A DNA stretch of 64,000 bases from Streptomyces rubradiris (GCF_016860525.1 NZ_BNEA01000015.1:4638001-4702000), one strand, 5' to 3'; numbered from the stretch's first letter, positions 41,422 to 52,014 are shown. The notes: generated from the sequence alone by a model not told the origin. Program-made: numbers and translations.

Positions 41422-41808
41422 ATGCCCCCTTCGCCCGACTCCCGCACCGACGACGAGGTCCTGGCCGCCACCGACGTCGCCGTCCTGCTGCGCCACGGCC
41501 TGACCCAGGACGCCTTCCGCACCGCCCTGTTCGGCGACGGCGCGGTGGCCGCCGCGGTCACCCTGGACCGGCTCGGCGTGCTGCCCCGCTCCCTGGTGTT
41601 CCTCGCCGGGATCGTCCGGGCGGGCGGGCTCGGGTACGCCGCCGAGCTGCCCGAGCCGCTGCCGTCCCCCGAACCGGCCGCCCTGCTGCGGGAGTGGCTG
41701 GGCGGCGCCGCGCCCACCGCCGGCACCCCTCAGGCCGAGGAGTGCGCCGCCCGCTGGCTGGAGGCGGTCGCCGAGATCATCGCGCTGCGCCGGGCCACCC
41801 GCCGCTGA
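41422..41808 (+). CDS. Small hypothetical protein
   Basis: A 128-residue, Ala/Leu-rich, mostly helical and acidic protein with no signal peptide. I recognise no family. It begins 23 bases after the inhibitor-like gene and probably closes that operon; its last 32 bases overlap the end of the convergent phosphoesterase gene. Could be a cytoplasmic immunity or chaperone-like protein; this is a guess from context. Confidence 0.55.
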   Translation: MPPSPDSRTDDEVLAATDVAVLLRHGLTQDAFRTALFGDGAVAAAVTLDRLGVLPRSLVFLAGIVRAGGLGYAAELPEPLPSPEPAALLREWLGGAAPTAGTPQAEECAARWLEAVAEIIALRRATRR

Positions 41809-43195
41809 CCGGTCCGAGGAAGACCGGGTTGGTGAACGCGGCCATCGCCCCCGGCACCGGGCCCAGCGCCGTCTCGTGCCGCACCTCGGCCCGGACGTAG
41901 GCCGCGCGGGCCGGGGAGGTGCGCCACTCCACGGCCCCCGTGCCGGACACCGGCAGCGGCTGGCCGGTGAACACCAGGCCCTGGTCGGTCAGGAACCGCA
42001 CCGCGCAGCGCGGCGCGCCGGACACCTGGAGCCGCACGGTCACCGGGGTGTCCGGGGCCACCGCCAGCCGCTCCCCGATCCCGGCCCGCTCACCTCCCTC
42101 CGCCGTGACGGAGAAGTCCAGCGAGACATGGCGCGACTCGGCCACGTAGGACCGCCCGGCCCGCAGTCCCTCCTGGATCGCCTCCCGGGTCAGGCCGTCG
42201 GCGAGGACGACCGTCTGGGGCAGCCCGACCACGTCCGGATCGCGGTGGGCGTCGCTGTTGCCCAGCGCGGGCAGCCACGCCCGCTCGCCCCGCGCCGCCG
42301 CCACCAGCCGCGCGTCCCAGCCCGCGAGCGCCAGTTCGTCGTCGGGCGTCCACATCCCGTTCCACACCTCCACGGCGTCCGCCTCCGCGAACCCGAACCG
42401 CCAGGAGCAGCCCACGCAGTCGCCGTGCGGATGGGCCGGTACGACCAGGCCGCCGGCCCGCCGGATCGCCCGCGCGAAGTGCGCCCAGCGGCCGTCGCGG
42501 GCCCGGTAGCGCCAGTCGACGAAGGTGCCCGGGTCGGTGCCGAGCGCGAGCACGTGCCCGTTGCGGGTGGTGACCTCCTCGCCGAGCAGCACCAGCAGGT
42601 CGTCGCCGGCCGCGTCGGCCCAGTGGGGGTGCGAGGCGTTGGTGTTGTGGTCGGAGCTGTTGACGAAGTCCAGCCCGGCGGCGCGGGCCAGCGCCGCGAT
42701 CTCGGCGGGGGTGCGGCGGCCGTCGGAGTGCCAGGAGTGCAGATGGCAGTCGCCCCGGTACCAGTCCCGCCCCCGCCCCCGGGCCCGGCCGGGCGGGTAC
42801 ACCGGCTCGGGGGTCGCACCGGCCGCTCCCTCGGTCAGGGTGACGCTCACCTCGTAGGCCAGCCCCTGCGGGGCCACGGTGTAGGGGCCGAGGGCGATGT
42901 GCCAGGTGCCGGGGGTGAGCGGCCCGGGCAGGTACCCGGGGGTCGCCGCGTCGGCCCGCACGAAGAACTCGCTGCGCGCCCCGCCCGACCAGCCCCGGAA
43001 CCCCCGCCCGCCGACCTCGGTCCCCCGCGGGTCGAACAGCCCGATGTCGAGCGCGTTGCCGGGGGTGCCGGGCGGGACGGGCGGTTTGTCGTAGGTGTAG
43101 GTGACTTTCAACTCTGCCGTGCCCGCCGGGACTTCGAAGGGGAGGTACGCGAAGTCGGGGGAGCCGGGTGCGAAGGTGCCGCGCAACGTCGTCAC
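41777..43195 (-). CDS. PHP-domain phosphoesterase with N-terminal beta domain
   Basis: A 472-residue protein. Residues ~1–145 look like a secreted-style beta-sandwich, but no signal peptide is visible at the chosen GTG. Residues ~150–380 are a PHP-type metal phosphoesterase: [42 protein letters not shown], and a late [10 protein letters not shown], giving the His/Asp metal ligands in order. The C-terminal ~90 residues are another beta domain. TACGTT 6 nt before the GTG suggests a leaderless start. Substrate unknown. Confidence 0.85.
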   Translation of the reverse strand: MTTLRGTFAPGSPDFAYLPFEVPAGTAELKVTYTYDKPPVPPGTPGNALDIGLFDPRGTEVGGRGFRGWSGGARSEFFVRADAATPGYLPGPLTPGTWHIALGPYTVAPQGLAYEVSVTLTEGAAGATPEPVYPPGRARGRGRDWYRGDCHLHSWHSDGRRTPAEIAALARAAGLDFVNSSDHNTNASHPHWADAAGDDLLVLLGEEVTTRNGHVLALGTDPGTFVDWRYRARDGRWAHFARAIRRAGGLVVPAHPHGDCVGCSWRFGFAEADAVEVWNGMWTPDDELALAGWDARLVAAARGERAWLPALGNSDAHRDPDVVGLPQTVVLADGLTREAIQEGLRAGRSYVAESRHVSLDFSVTAEGGERAGIGERLAVAPDTPVTVRLQVSGAPRCAVRFLTDQGLVFTGQPLPVSGTGAVEWRTSPARAAYVRAEVRHETALGPVPGAMAAFTNPVFLGPVSGGWPGAAR

Positions 43196-43357
43196 CCTGT
43201 CAACGTAAGCCGACCCAAGGGGCCCGGGACAATACCTGTGCGCGGCGTCACCGAGCGGGCGCGCCCGGCCGCGAACGACCCGGACGCACCCACGGCGGGC
43301 AACCCAACCTGGCGCCACCCCAGTCGGCGACGATCAGCGCGACCGTATGCTCAAGGG

Positions 43358-45943
43358 ATGACGACTTCCGTGCCCTCCGGAACCGGCCCCACCGAGAACT
43401 CCATGCGTCGCGCCCTCAAACGTGCCCGGGAAGGCGTCGCCCTCGACGTCGCCGAGGCCGCGGTGCTGCTCCAGGCACGCGGCACGGACCTGACGGACCT
43501 CGCCGCCTCCGCCGCCCGGGTGCGGGACGCGGGCCTGGAGGCGGCGGGCCGGCCCGGCGTCATCACGTACTCCAAGAGCGTCTTCGTCCCCCTCACCCGG
43601 CTGTGCCGGGACAAGTGCCACTACTGCACCTTCGCCACCGTCCCCGGCAAGCTGCGCCGCGCCGGCCACGGGATGTTCATGTCCCCCGACGAGGTGCTGG
43701 ACATCGCCCGCAAGGGTGCCGCCCTCGGCTGCAAGGAAGCCCTGATCACCCTCGGCGACAAGCCGGAGGACCGCTGGCCCGAGGCGCGCGAGTGGCTGGA
43801 CGCGCACGGCTACGACGACACCATCGCCTACGTGCGCGCCATCTCCATCCGGATCCTGGAGGAGACCGGCCTGCTGCCGCACCTGAACCCGGGCGTCATG
43901 ACGTGGACGGACTTCCAGCGGCTGAAGCCGGTCGCGCCGAGCATGGGCATGATGCTGGAGACGACCGCCACCCGGCTGTGGTCCGAGCCCGGCGGCCCGC
44001 ACCACGGCTCCCCGGACAAGGAACCGGCCGTCCGGCTGCGCGTCCTGGAGGACGCCGGGCGCTCCTCCGTACCGTTCACCTCCGGCCTGCTGATCGGCAT
44101 CGGGGAGACGTACGAGGAGCGCGCCGAGTCGCTGTTCGCGCTGCGGAAGGTCGCCCGCGCCTACCACGGCATCCAGGAACTGATCATCCAGAACTTCCGC
44201 GCCAAGCCGGACACGGCGATGCGCGGCATGCCGGACGCCGAACTGGACGACCTGGTCGCCACGGTGGCCGTCGCCCGGCACATCATGGGCCCGAGCGCCT
44301 GCCTCCAGGCCCCGCCGAACCTGGTCGACGCCGAGTACGAGCGGCTGATCGGCGCCGGCATCGACGACTGGGGCGGGGTCTCCCCGCTGACCATCGACCA
44401 CGTCAACCCCGAGCGCCCCTGGCCGCAGATCGAGGAACTCACCGAGCGGTCCCGGGCGGCCGGCTTCGAACTGCGCGAACGCCTGTGCGTGTACCCGGAG
44501 TTCGTCCGCCGGGGCGAGCCCTGGCTGGACCCGCGGCTGCGCCCGCACGTGTCCGCCCTGGCCGACCCGGAGACGGGCCTGGCCCTGCCGGACGCGGTCG
44601 TGACGGGCCGGCCCTGGCAGGAGCCGGACGAGGTGTTCACCGCCACCGGCCGCACCGACCTGCACACGGCCATCGACTCCGAGGGCCGCACCGGCGACCG
44701 GCGCGCCGACTTCGACGAGGTCTACGGCGACTGGGAGGCGCTGCGCGAGGCGGCGGCCCCCGGCATGGCCCCGGAGCGGATCGACGCCGACGTGCGCGAG
44801 GCGCTGCGCACGGCCGCCGACGACCCGACCCGGCTGACCGACGCCGAGGCCCTGGCCCTGCTGCACGCGGACGGCCCGGCGCTGGACGCGCTGTGCCGGG
44901 TGGCCGACGACGTGCGCAGGTCGGCGGTCGGCGACGACGTCACCTACATCGTCACCCGCAACATCAACTTCACCAACGTCTGCTACACCGGCTGCCGGTT
45001 CTGCGCCTTCGCCCAGCGCCGCACGGACGCCGACGCCTACACGCTGTCGCTGGAGCAGGTCGCGGACCGCGCCCAGCAGGCGTGGGAGGTCGGCGCGGTC
45101 GAGGTGTGCATGCAGGGCGGCATCCACCCCGACCTGCCCGGGACGGCGTACTTCGACATCGCCAGGGCGGTGAAGGAGCGGGTGCCGGGCATGCACGTGC
45201 ACGCCTTCTCGCCGATGGAGGTGGTCAACGGCGCGACCCGCACCGGCCTGTCGATCCGCGAGTGGCTGACGGCCGCCAAGGAGGCCGGGCTGGACTCCAT
45301 CCCCGGAACGGCCGCGGAGATCCTGGACGACGAGGTCCGCTGGGTGCTCACCAAGGGCAAGCTGCCCACGGCCACCTGGATCGAGGTGATCAGGACCGCG
45401 CACGAACTGGGCATCCGCTCCTCGTCCACGATGATGTACGGGCACGTGGACCAGCCCCGGCACTGGCTCGGCCACCTGCGCACGCTGGCCGGCATCCAGC
45501 GGGAGACCGGCGGCTTCACCGAGTTCGTGACCCTGCCGTTCATCCACACCAACGCGCCGGTGTACCTGGCGGGGATCGCCCGACCGGGCCCGACCCTGCG
45601 GGACAACCGGGCGGTGACGGCGATGGCCCGGCTCCTGCTCCACCCCTGGATTCCCAACATCCAGACGAGCTGGGTCAAACTGGGCGCCGAGGGGGCGGCG
45701 GAGATGCTCCGCTCCGGCGCGAACGACCTCGGCGGCACCCTGATGGAGGAGACGATCTCCCGCATGGCGGGCTCCTCCTACGGCTCGTACAAGTCGATCC
45801 GCGACCTGATCGCGGTGGCCGAGGCGGCAGGCCGCCCGGCCAGGCCGCGCACCACCCTCTACGGCGAGGTCCCCGAGGAGCGGCAGCGGGTCGCCGAGGC
45901 GTCCGACGGGCACCTGCCGGAGCTGCTGCCGGTCCTGGACTGA
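43358..45943 (+). CDS. fbiC: Bifunctional FO synthase (CofG/CofH fusion)
   Basis: An 861-residue fusion of two radical-SAM enzymes that makes FO, the deazaflavin core of coenzyme F420, from tyrosine and a pyrimidine intermediate. The N-terminal CofG-like half has CRDKCHYC (Cys83, 87, 90) and the C-terminal CofH-like half has CYTGCRFC (Cys542, 546, 549). TATGCT lies 6 nt before the ATG, so the mRNA is probably leaderless. F420 made with this enzyme would serve the LLM and DDN-type enzymes elsewhere in the window. Confidence 0.97.
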   Translation: MTTSVPSGTGPTENSMRRALKRAREGVALDVAEAAVLLQARGTDLTDLAASAARVRDAGLEAAGRPGVITYSKSVFVPLTRLCRDKCHYCTFATVPGKLRRAGHGMFMSPDEVLDIARKGAALGCKEALITLGDKPEDRWPEAREWLDAHGYDDTIAYVRAISIRILEETGLLPHLNPGVMTWTDFQRLKPVAPSMGMMLETTATRLWSEPGGPHHGSPDKEPAVRLRVLEDAGRSSVPFTSGLLIGIGETYEERAESLFALRKVARAYHGIQELIIQNFRAKPDTAMRGMPDAELDDLVATVAVARHIMGPSACLQAPPNLVDAEYERLIGAGIDDWGGVSPLTIDHVNPERPWPQIEELTERSRAAGFELRERLCVYPEFVRRGEPWLDPRLRPHVSALADPETGLALPDAVVTGRPWQEPDEVFTATGRTDLHTAIDSEGRTGDRRADFDEVYGDWEALREAAAPGMAPERIDADVREALRTAADDPTRLTDAEALALLHADGPALDALCRVADDVRRSAVGDDVTYIVTRNINFTNVCYTGCRFCAFAQRRTDADAYTLSLEQVADRAQQAWEVGAVEVCMQGGIHPDLPGTAYFDIARAVKERVPGMHVHAFSPMEVVNGATRTGLSIREWLTAAKEAGLDSIPGTAAEILDDEVRWVLTKGKLPTATWIEVIRTAHELGIRSSSTMMYGHVDQPRHWLGHLRTLAGIQRETGGFTEFVTLPFIHTNAPVYLAGIARPGPTLRDNRAVTAMARLLLHPWIPNIQTSWVKLGAEGAAEMLRSGANDLGGTLMEETISRMAGSSYGSYKSIRDLIAVAEAAGRPARPRTTLYGEVPEERQRVAEASDGHLPELLPVLD

Positions 45944-46001
45944 GTACGATTGTCCGACCCCCGATGCTGGACGGGGCCCCGTAGCGGAGGAGATGCGTCC
46001 C

Positions 46002-46568
46002 GTGGCTGCCCGACTGCCCTCGTGGGCCTGGGTCACCGGTCTGACGGCGGGGGCGACCGCGGTCGTCGTCGCCCTCGCCGTACAGGCGGACGCCGGGCCG
46101 CATCCCACGGCCGCCGCCGCGGCCCGGCCCGGCCCGTCGGCGTCGGCGAGCCCGCACCCGTCCGGGCCGGCGTCCGCCCCGCAGGCGCCCGAGCTGCCGG
46201 ACGACTCCGGTGACGGCCGCCGGATCGTCTACTCGCTGGGCGCCGAGCGGGTGTGGCTGGTCGACGCGACCGGCAAGCCGATCCGCACGTTCCCGGTGTG
46301 GCCGGGCACGGTCGACCCGCGGCCCGGCCGCTACTCGATCACCCTGCGGACCCAGTCCCTCAAGGGCTCGGACGGCGTGGAGATCGAGCACGTCATGTAC
46401 TTCACCAAGGCGGACGGCGTGAACATCGCCTTCTCCAACGCCCTGGACGGCGCCTCCCCGCCCCCCGCGAACGGCCAGAAGCTGGGCGGCATCCGCCTGC
46501 ACAAGGAGGACGGGGCCGCCCTGTGGTCCTTCGGCGACCAGGGCACGCGGGTCGCGGTCGTCAACTAG
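46002..46568 (+). CDS. Membrane-anchored L,D-transpeptidase-fold protein lacking the catalytic cysteine
   Basis: A 188-residue protein with an N-terminal membrane segment (WVTGLTAGATAVVVALAV) and an Ala/Ser/Pro linker. Residues ~70–188 follow the YkuD fold: RIVYSLGAERVWLVDATGK, FPVWPGTVDPRPGRYSI, then GGIRLHKEDGAALWSFGDQGT where active enzymes have HGCIR(L/M). The catalytic Cys is Gly here, so crosslinking activity is unlikely. GTG 46002 sits well behind GGAGGAG; ATG 45993 is too close to it. Confidence 0.7.
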   Translation: MAARLPSWAWVTGLTAGATAVVVALAVQADAGPHPTAAAAARPGPSASASPHPSGPASAPQAPELPDDSGDGRRIVYSLGAERVWLVDATGKPIRTFPVWPGTVDPRPGRYSITLRTQSLKGSDGVEIEHVMYFTKADGVNIAFSNALDGASPPPANGQKLGGIRLHKEDGAALWSFGDQGTRVAVVN

Positions 46569-47091
46569 CGTCCGTCTCCGTCCCCGCCCGTGACTGCGGC
46601 TGCCGGGCGGGGAGCTGGTTGACGATCAGCGCGACCCCGCTGATCAGGAAGATCCGGGTCGCCGCGTCCAGTCCGTTCCACGCCTCCGACTGCCACATGG
46701 CGAACCACTCGCCGCCGATCGCGATGAACCCGCCGCCGAACAGCAGCATCAGCATCAGCAGCCCGTAGGTCGACCAGCGCCGCGCGGAATCGTCCCTGCC
46801 GCGCGCCCACAGCGACGTCCCCCAGATCAGCAGCAGGGCCGCCACGCTCTCCCACACGATGATCAGTACGTAGGCGGTGTCCTCCAGGGCCGTGCTCGTC
46901 ACGGCCCGCCACTTCAGGTTGCCGTCCTTGAACGTCGTGTCCATCGACAGCACGTGCCGGACGTAACTCTGGTTGGTCCCGAAGTCGGTGATGTTCCCGA
47001 ACGCGACCAGGGTGATGTAGAGGGCGAGTATGCCGGTGAGCACCCCGGCGGCGAGCCGGAGGCCGGTGGGGCGGGTGGGAGTGGTGGTCAT
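46561..47091 (-). CDS. DUF2165 small integral membrane protein
   Basis: A 176-residue protein with four hydrophobic segments. The conserved N-terminal region LYITLVAFGNITDFGTNQSYVRHVLSMDTTF and the later GGEWFAMWQSEAWNG are typical of DUF2165. Function unknown. It is convergent with the L,D-transpeptidase-like gene and overlaps its end by 8 bases. Confidence 0.88.
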   Translation of the reverse strand: MTTTPTRPTGLRLAAGVLTGILALYITLVAFGNITDFGTNQSYVRHVLSMDTTFKDGNLKWRAVTSTALEDTAYVLIIVWESVAALLLIWGTSLWARGRDDSARRWSTYGLLMLMLLFGGGFIAIGGEWFAMWQSEAWNGLDAATRIFLISGVALIVNQLPARQPQSRAGTETDAS

Positions 47092-47294
47092 GGCTGGATT
47101 CTCTCCCGTCCAACACCGGCCTCGCCCACGGGTATTGAGCCAGAGGGCCGGTGAACCGGGGGGATCGCCGGGACGAACGCGGCCGGTCCGCCGGACAACG
47201 ACCCGTGGGGGCGGATTTGTCCCGCTGAACGGGCCGTTCCCGGTCGATTACAGTGCTGCGCGTCGTACAGGCGGGCGGTGCCAGGGGAGGTCTG

Positions 47295-48410
47295 GTGGAG
47301 GTCACGACCGGTGCCGTCTGGGGCCGTGCCGAACAGCAGGACTATCGCAGCAGGGTGCGCGGGACCCTGCTCGGGGTGGCGGTGGGCGACGCGCTCGGCG
47401 GGCCCGCCGACGCCCTGTCCCTGGGTGAGATCCGGGCCGCGTACGGCGGTGAGGGGCTGCTCGACCTGGCCCCCGGGCACGGCCGGCGCGGCAGCGTCAC
47501 CCACCACACCCAGCTGACCCTGTTCACCGTGGACGGGCTGATACGCGCCCAGGTACGGCGGGACACCGGCGCCTGGCACCCGCCGACCGACCTGCACCGG
47601 GCGTACCTGCGCTGGGCGGCCACCCAGCGGGACTGGGGCCCCGACGAGCGCCGCGCGGAGGACGGCTGGCTGGCCCGCGAGGAGTGGCTGTACGCCCGCC
47701 GCGGCCCCACCCGCGCGCTGCTCATCGGGTTCGGCGACCGGACCATGGGCACGCTGGAGTCCCCGAAGAACCCGGACGAGCGGGGCCCCGAGGCGGTCGC
47801 CCGCTCGGCACCCTTCGGGCTGCTCGTCGGCTGGGAGCCGCAGCTCGTCGTCCAACTGGCCGTGGAGTGCGCGGCCCAGACCCACGGCCATCCCGTCGCC
47901 TACCTGTCGGCGGGCGCGTACGCCGTGATCGTGCACGCGCTGGCCCGGGGCGACAGCCTGGACGGCGCCGTGCGGCGGGCGCTCGCCCTGCTCACCGCCC
48001 GCCCCGGCCACCGGCCGGTGTGCGACGCCCTCCAGCACGCCCTCGACGCGGTACGGCAGGGCATCCCGACCCCGGCCCGGGTGGAGGAGCTGGCCGGCGA
48101 CGGCACGGCGGACGGGCTGCTGGCCGCGTCCGTGTACTGCGCGCTGGTGGGGGAGGACGTACGGCACGGGCTGTGCCTCGCGGTCAACCAGAGCGGCCCG
48201 TCGGCGGCGGCCGGCGCCCTCACCGGGGGCCTCCTCGGCGCCCTGCACGGCGAGACGGCCCTCCCCCCGGCCTGGCTGGCCGAACTGGAGGGCCGCCCCA
48301 CGCTCCTCGAACTCGCCGACGACTTCGCGATGGAGATGACCCAGGGCCCGGCCCTGCACGGACCCGCCGGGGCGTCACCGGGGTGGCTGGCGCGCTACCC
48401 CCGGGCGTGA
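47295..48410 (+). CDS. ADP-ribosylglycohydrolase family protein
   Basis: A 371-residue DraG-like protein. It begins with YRSRVRGTLLGVAVGDALGGPAD, the first metal-binding region (GDA); it continues through an all-helical fold and has the late Asp-containing region VYCALVGED...LCLAVNQSGPSAAAGALTGGLLGAL, which matches the family's second metal site with N-x-S-G in place of the usual N-H-x-G-D-x-D. Removes ADP-ribose from proteins or small molecules if active; the changed motif leaves activity open. GTG 47295 follows AGGGGAGG; GTG 47253 is an alternative. Confidence 0.87.
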   Translation: MEVTTGAVWGRAEQQDYRSRVRGTLLGVAVGDALGGPADALSLGEIRAAYGGEGLLDLAPGHGRRGSVTHHTQLTLFTVDGLIRAQVRRDTGAWHPPTDLHRAYLRWAATQRDWGPDERRAEDGWLAREEWLYARRGPTRALLIGFGDRTMGTLESPKNPDERGPEAVARSAPFGLLVGWEPQLVVQLAVECAAQTHGHPVAYLSAGAYAVIVHALARGDSLDGAVRRALALLTARPGHRPVCDALQHALDAVRQGIPTPARVEELAGDGTADGLLAASVYCALVGEDVRHGLCLAVNQSGPSAAAGALTGGLLGALHGETALPPAWLAELEGRPTLLELADDFAMEMTQGPALHGPAGASPGWLARYPRA

Positions 48411-48416
48411 GGCCCG

Positions 48417-49973
48417 CTACGGCGCCCCCACCACGTCGTCCCCCGCCTTGGCCGGCACCGGGACCGCCGCCCCGTCGCTGTCGGTGTTCACCTTCTCGAT
48501 GATCGCCAACCGCTCCGGGGTGTCCTCCGGCTTCAGGTAGCCGATCAGGACGTACAGGACCAGGGAGACCGCGAGCGGCACCGAGACCTGGTACTGGAGC
48601 GGCACACCGCCGTCCACGTTCCAGCTGATGGGGTAGTTGACCAGCCAGAAGGCCAGCAGGCCCGCCGCCCAGCTGGTGAGCGCCGCCGTCGGCCCCGAGC
48701 GGCGGAAGGCGCGCAGCAGCCCGAGCATCATCGGGATCGCGATCGGCCCCATCAGCCCCGCCACCCACGTGATGACGACCGTGATGATGTCCTTGAACGC
48801 GGGGGAGTTGACCTGGGTCGCCACCGCCATGGACAGGCCGAGGAAGACGACCGTGGTGACCCGGGCCGCGATCAGCCCCGAACGCGCGCCCCAGCCCCGC
48901 GCCCTGGCCGACAGCACCGGCGCGAGGTCGCGGGTGAAGACCGCCGCGATCGCGTTGGCGTCGGAGGAGCACATGGCCATGGTGTGGGAGAAGAACCCGA
49001 CGATGACCAGGCCCAGCAGCCCGTGCGGCAGCAGCTGTTCGGTCATCAGCGCGTAGGAGTCGGAGCCGTCCGGCTTCTGCGCCTGTACGAGCAGCGGGGA
49101 CATCCACATGGGGAAGAACAGCACGACCGGCCAGACCAGCCACAGGATCGCCGACAGCCGGGCCGAGCGCTCCGCCTGGCGGGCGCTGCCGGTGGCCATG
49201 TAGCGCTGGGCCTGGTTCAGCATGCCGCCGTTGTACTCGAACAGCTTGATGAACAGGAACGCCAGCAGGAACACCGTGCCGTACGGGCCGACCAGCGGTT
49301 TCTCGTGCCCGTGCAGCGCGGGCTCGTCCCAGGCCCCGAGGAAGCCGATGTTCTTCTCGTTCAGCTTCACCACGACCGCGACGAACATGGACAGCCCGGC
49401 CAGCAACTGGATGACGAACTGGCCGAGTTCGGTCAGAGCGTCCGCCCACAGGCCGCCGATCGTGCAGTAGATGGCGGTGATCACGCCGGTGATGAGGATG
49501 CCCTGGTTCAGCGAGACCCCGGTGAACACCGACAACAGCGTGGCGATCGCCGCCCACTTGGCGCCCACGTCCACGATCTTCAGCAGCAGGCCGGACCAGG
49601 CGAGCGCCTGCTGGGTCGGCAGGTTGTAGCGGTTCTTCAGGTACTCCAGCGGGGAGGCCACGTGGAGCCGGGAGCGCAGCCGGTTGATGCGCGGCGCGAA
49701 CAGCTTCGACCCGATGGCTATGCCGAGCGCGATGGGAAAGGACCAGGTGATGAAGGAGGTGACGCCGTAGGTGTAGGCGATGCCCGCGTACCCGGTGAAC
49801 ATCACGGCGCTGTAGCCCGACATGTGGTGCGAGATGCCGGACAGCCACCAGGGCATCTTGCCGCCGGCCGTGAAGAAGTCGGAGACGTCGTCGACGCGCT
49901 TGTGCGACCAGACACCGATCGCGACCATCACACCGAAGTAGCCGATGAGCACGGCCCAGTCGAGACTGTTCAT
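48417..49973 (-). CDS. Sodium:solute symporter family transporter
   Basis: A 518-residue polytopic protein with about 13 hydrophobic segments and the SSS signature region (DFFTAGGKMPWWLSGISHHMSGYSA, later MCSSDANAIAAVFTRDL). It co-transports an organic solute with sodium; the solute cannot be inferred. ATG 49973 chosen; a GTG eight codons upstream is possible. It is convergent with the glycohydrolase gene with a 6-base gap. The upstream 184 bases contain no gene. Confidence 0.88.
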   Translation of the reverse strand: MNSLDWAVLIGYFGVMVAIGVWSHKRVDDVSDFFTAGGKMPWWLSGISHHMSGYSAVMFTGYAGIAYTYGVTSFITWSFPIALGIAIGSKLFAPRINRLRSRLHVASPLEYLKNRYNLPTQQALAWSGLLLKIVDVGAKWAAIATLLSVFTGVSLNQGILITGVITAIYCTIGGLWADALTELGQFVIQLLAGLSMFVAVVVKLNEKNIGFLGAWDEPALHGHEKPLVGPYGTVFLLAFLFIKLFEYNGGMLNQAQRYMATGSARQAERSARLSAILWLVWPVVLFFPMWMSPLLVQAQKPDGSDSYALMTEQLLPHGLLGLVIVGFFSHTMAMCSSDANAIAAVFTRDLAPVLSARARGWGARSGLIAARVTTVVFLGLSMAVATQVNSPAFKDIITVVITWVAGLMGPIAIPMMLGLLRAFRRSGPTAALTSWAAGLLAFWLVNYPISWNVDGGVPLQYQVSVPLAVSLVLYVLIGYLKPEDTPERLAIIEKVNTDSDGAAVPVPAKAGDDVVGAP

Positions 49974-50181
49974 GTGCCCGATCGTGGTTCCGCCCACATG
50001 AACGCGACAAGCAACAGGAAGGTCAAGTCAAGGTAAAATCGTTCGTTGCGGTGACCGTTAATCAGATATGTGAACAGGCAGGTGATGTGGCGGCCCGGTC
50101 GTCACGGGCTCCCGCCCGTCCACCCGCCGGATCATCCCCACGGCCGAGGCCGGCCGCGCCCCGCGCGACCGGCCTCAGTCG

Positions 50182-52014
50182 TCACTTCAGCTCGTCCGGG
50201 CACGGCGTACCGCGCGGCAGCTGGTACGGCGCGGCCAGCCGGTACGTCCCGGCCTTCGGCGCCATCAGCACCGTCCACCGGTCCCCGTTCGCGTCCTCCG
50301 GTGTGTGCGTAAGACATCCGTTGACGTTCCGGTATGTCTTGGGCGTACCGGAGGACTCCTGCGGCGGCTTCAGGCTCTTGCCGTGCTCGTCGACGATGCT
50401 CAGCCACGGCGAGTACGGGATCCGCACCAGCACCCGGCCGGGCTTGCGCACCCGCAGGGTCATCTCGACCTGGTCGGCGCGGTCCACCACCGCGTTCGGC
50501 TCGGCGAGCGGCGCCGGGTCGGTCACCTTGAACAGCTGCCAGTTGGCGTCGCCCCAGACCTGCTTCAGATAGGGCATCCCGCTGCGCAGCAGCTCCCGCT
50601 CCCGCTTGCCGCCGGACCCGTCCAGGTCGTCCTTGGGCAGCACCACGTAGTGCACGGCCCAGCGCTTCAGCCACTCGTGATAGCTCGCCGAGTTCAGCGT
50701 GTCGTCGTAGAAGAGCGGGTTGCGCTCCATGTCGGCCTGCCGGTTCCAGCCGCGGGCCAGGTTGACGTACGGCGCGAGCGCGGACGCCTCGCGGTGCGAG
50801 CGGGCCGGGACCACCTCGACGCGGCCCTTCTCGGCGCCGCCCTTCTGCAGCTCGTGCACCAGCGGGGCCAGCTCCCGCGCCCAAGACGCGGCCGGGGTGG
50901 TGTGGATGATGTCGTCCACCGACTTGTAGCCGATCCAGCCGACGAAGCCGAGGAAGGCCAGCACGGTCAGATACCACTTGCGCGACTTCGGCACCGTGTA
51001 CGGCAGCGCCGCGATCAGGGCGGCGCCCGCGAACAGCATCGGCAGCCGCGAGATGTTCGACCCGATCTGCGAACTGATCAGCCACACCAGCACCACGGCG
51101 ACGCTGTAGACGGCCGCCGTCAGCCGGACGGTCACCCACCGCTTGGGCACCAGGAACAGGCACAGCAGGCCGTACAGCAGCGGCATGACCACCGAGCCGA
51201 ACCCCATCGGCTGGGTGCCGGAGAACGGGAACAGCCAGGCCGACACCGCGACCACCGCCGACGGCGCGAGCCCCAGCGCCCAGGCGCCGGGCCGCCGCTT
51301 CTGGAGGAACAGGGCGACCGCGACCAGCCCCACGAACAGCCCCGCGACCGGCGAGGACATCGTGGCGAGCGCGGCCAGCGGGGCGGTGACCAGGGCCTTC
51401 GCCCAGCGCTTGGTCCGCCACCGGTGCGGCCAGCAGAACACCGCCGCGACCGCGCCGAGCGCGAACATCATGCCGAGCCCGAAGGTCACCCGCCCGGAGA
51501 TCGCGTTGCACAGGAAAGCGAAGACCCCGGCGAGCGAGGCCCACAGCGGGTTCCTCACCACCCGGCTGCGGATCAGCACCAGCGTCAGCAGGCCCGCCGA
51601 CACGGTGCCGGCGACCATCATCGTCGTACGGACGCCGAGCACCGACATCAGATACGGCGACACCACGCTGTACGACACCGGGTGCATGCCCCCGTACCAG
51701 GCGAGGTTGTACGCCGAGTCGGGGTGCCGGCCGACGAACTCCGCCCACGCGTCCTGGGCGGCGAGATCACCACCGCTGTTCGCGAAGGTGAAGAACCAGA
51801 TGATGTGCAGCACACCCGCGAGGGCCGTGACCGACAGCACGGGATGCCGCAGCAGCCGGCGGCGCAGCACCCCGAGCCGGGTCCGCGGTTCCGCGGCTTC
51901 GTCGGGGGGCACCCCGGGGGCGCCGCCGTCCGTGCCGCTCCCGGACAGGCGTATTCGCGCGCGGGCTCCCGGGCCCGGTTCGGCGTCGTCGGCGCGTGTC
52001 GGCTCCGCTGTGGC
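50182..52014 (-). CDS. Large polytopic membrane protein of unknown function
   Basis: A ~610-residue protein: an acidic/Arg-rich cytoplasmic lead, about ten hydrophobic segments (HPVLSVTALAGVLHIIWFF at the first), and a ~200-residue C-terminal extracytoplasmic domain rich in WLSIVDEHGK-type beta strands. It resembles the actinobacterial glycosyltransferase-like or '6-pyruvoyl-tetrahydropterin synthase related' membrane proteins, without a clear DD/E catalytic loop. Start uncertain: GTG 52014 has GGGAG 8 bases upstream; GTG 52026 is an alternative. Confidence 0.75.
   Translation of the reverse strand, partial: ATAEPTRADDAEPGPGARARIRLSGSGTDGGAPGVPPDEAAEPRTRLGVLRRRLLRHPVLSVTALAGVLHIIWFFTFANSGGDLAAQDAWAEFVGRHPDSAYNLAWYGGMHPVSYSVVSPYLMSVLGVRTTMMVAGTVSAGLLTLVLIRSRVVRNPLWASLAGVFAFLCNAISGRVTFGLGMMFALGAVAAVFCWPHRWRTKRWAKALVTAPLAALATMSSPVAGLFVGLVAVALFLQKRRPGAWALGLAPSAVVAVSAWLFPFSGTQPMGFGSVVMPLLYGLLCLFLVPKRWVTVRLTAAVYSVAVVLVWLISSQIGSNISRLPMLFAGAALIAALPYTVPKSRKWYLTVLAFLGFVGWIGYKSVDDIIHTTPAASWARELAPLVHELQKGGAEKGRVEVVPARSHREASALAPYVNLARGWNRQADMERNPLFYDDTLNSASYHEWLKRWAVHYVVLPKDDLDGSGGKRERELLRSGMPYLKQVWGDANWQLFKVTDPAPLAEPNAVVDRADQVEMTLRVRKPGRVLVRIPYSPWLSIVDEHGKSLKPPQESSGTPKTYRNVNGCLTHTPEDANGDRWTVLMAPKAGTYRLAAPYQLPRGTPCPDELK

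Noticed and set aside
38714..41808. A complete type VII (ESX) secretion locus
   Set aside because: Only substrate-like and inhibitor-like genes are present. No EccC-type ATPase, mycosin or membrane core genes occur in the window, so export by a distant ESX system remains an assumption.
48417..49973. Acetate-specific permease (ActP) identity for the symporter
   Set aside because: Only general sodium:solute symporter features are visible; no substrate-specific motif supports a named symbol.
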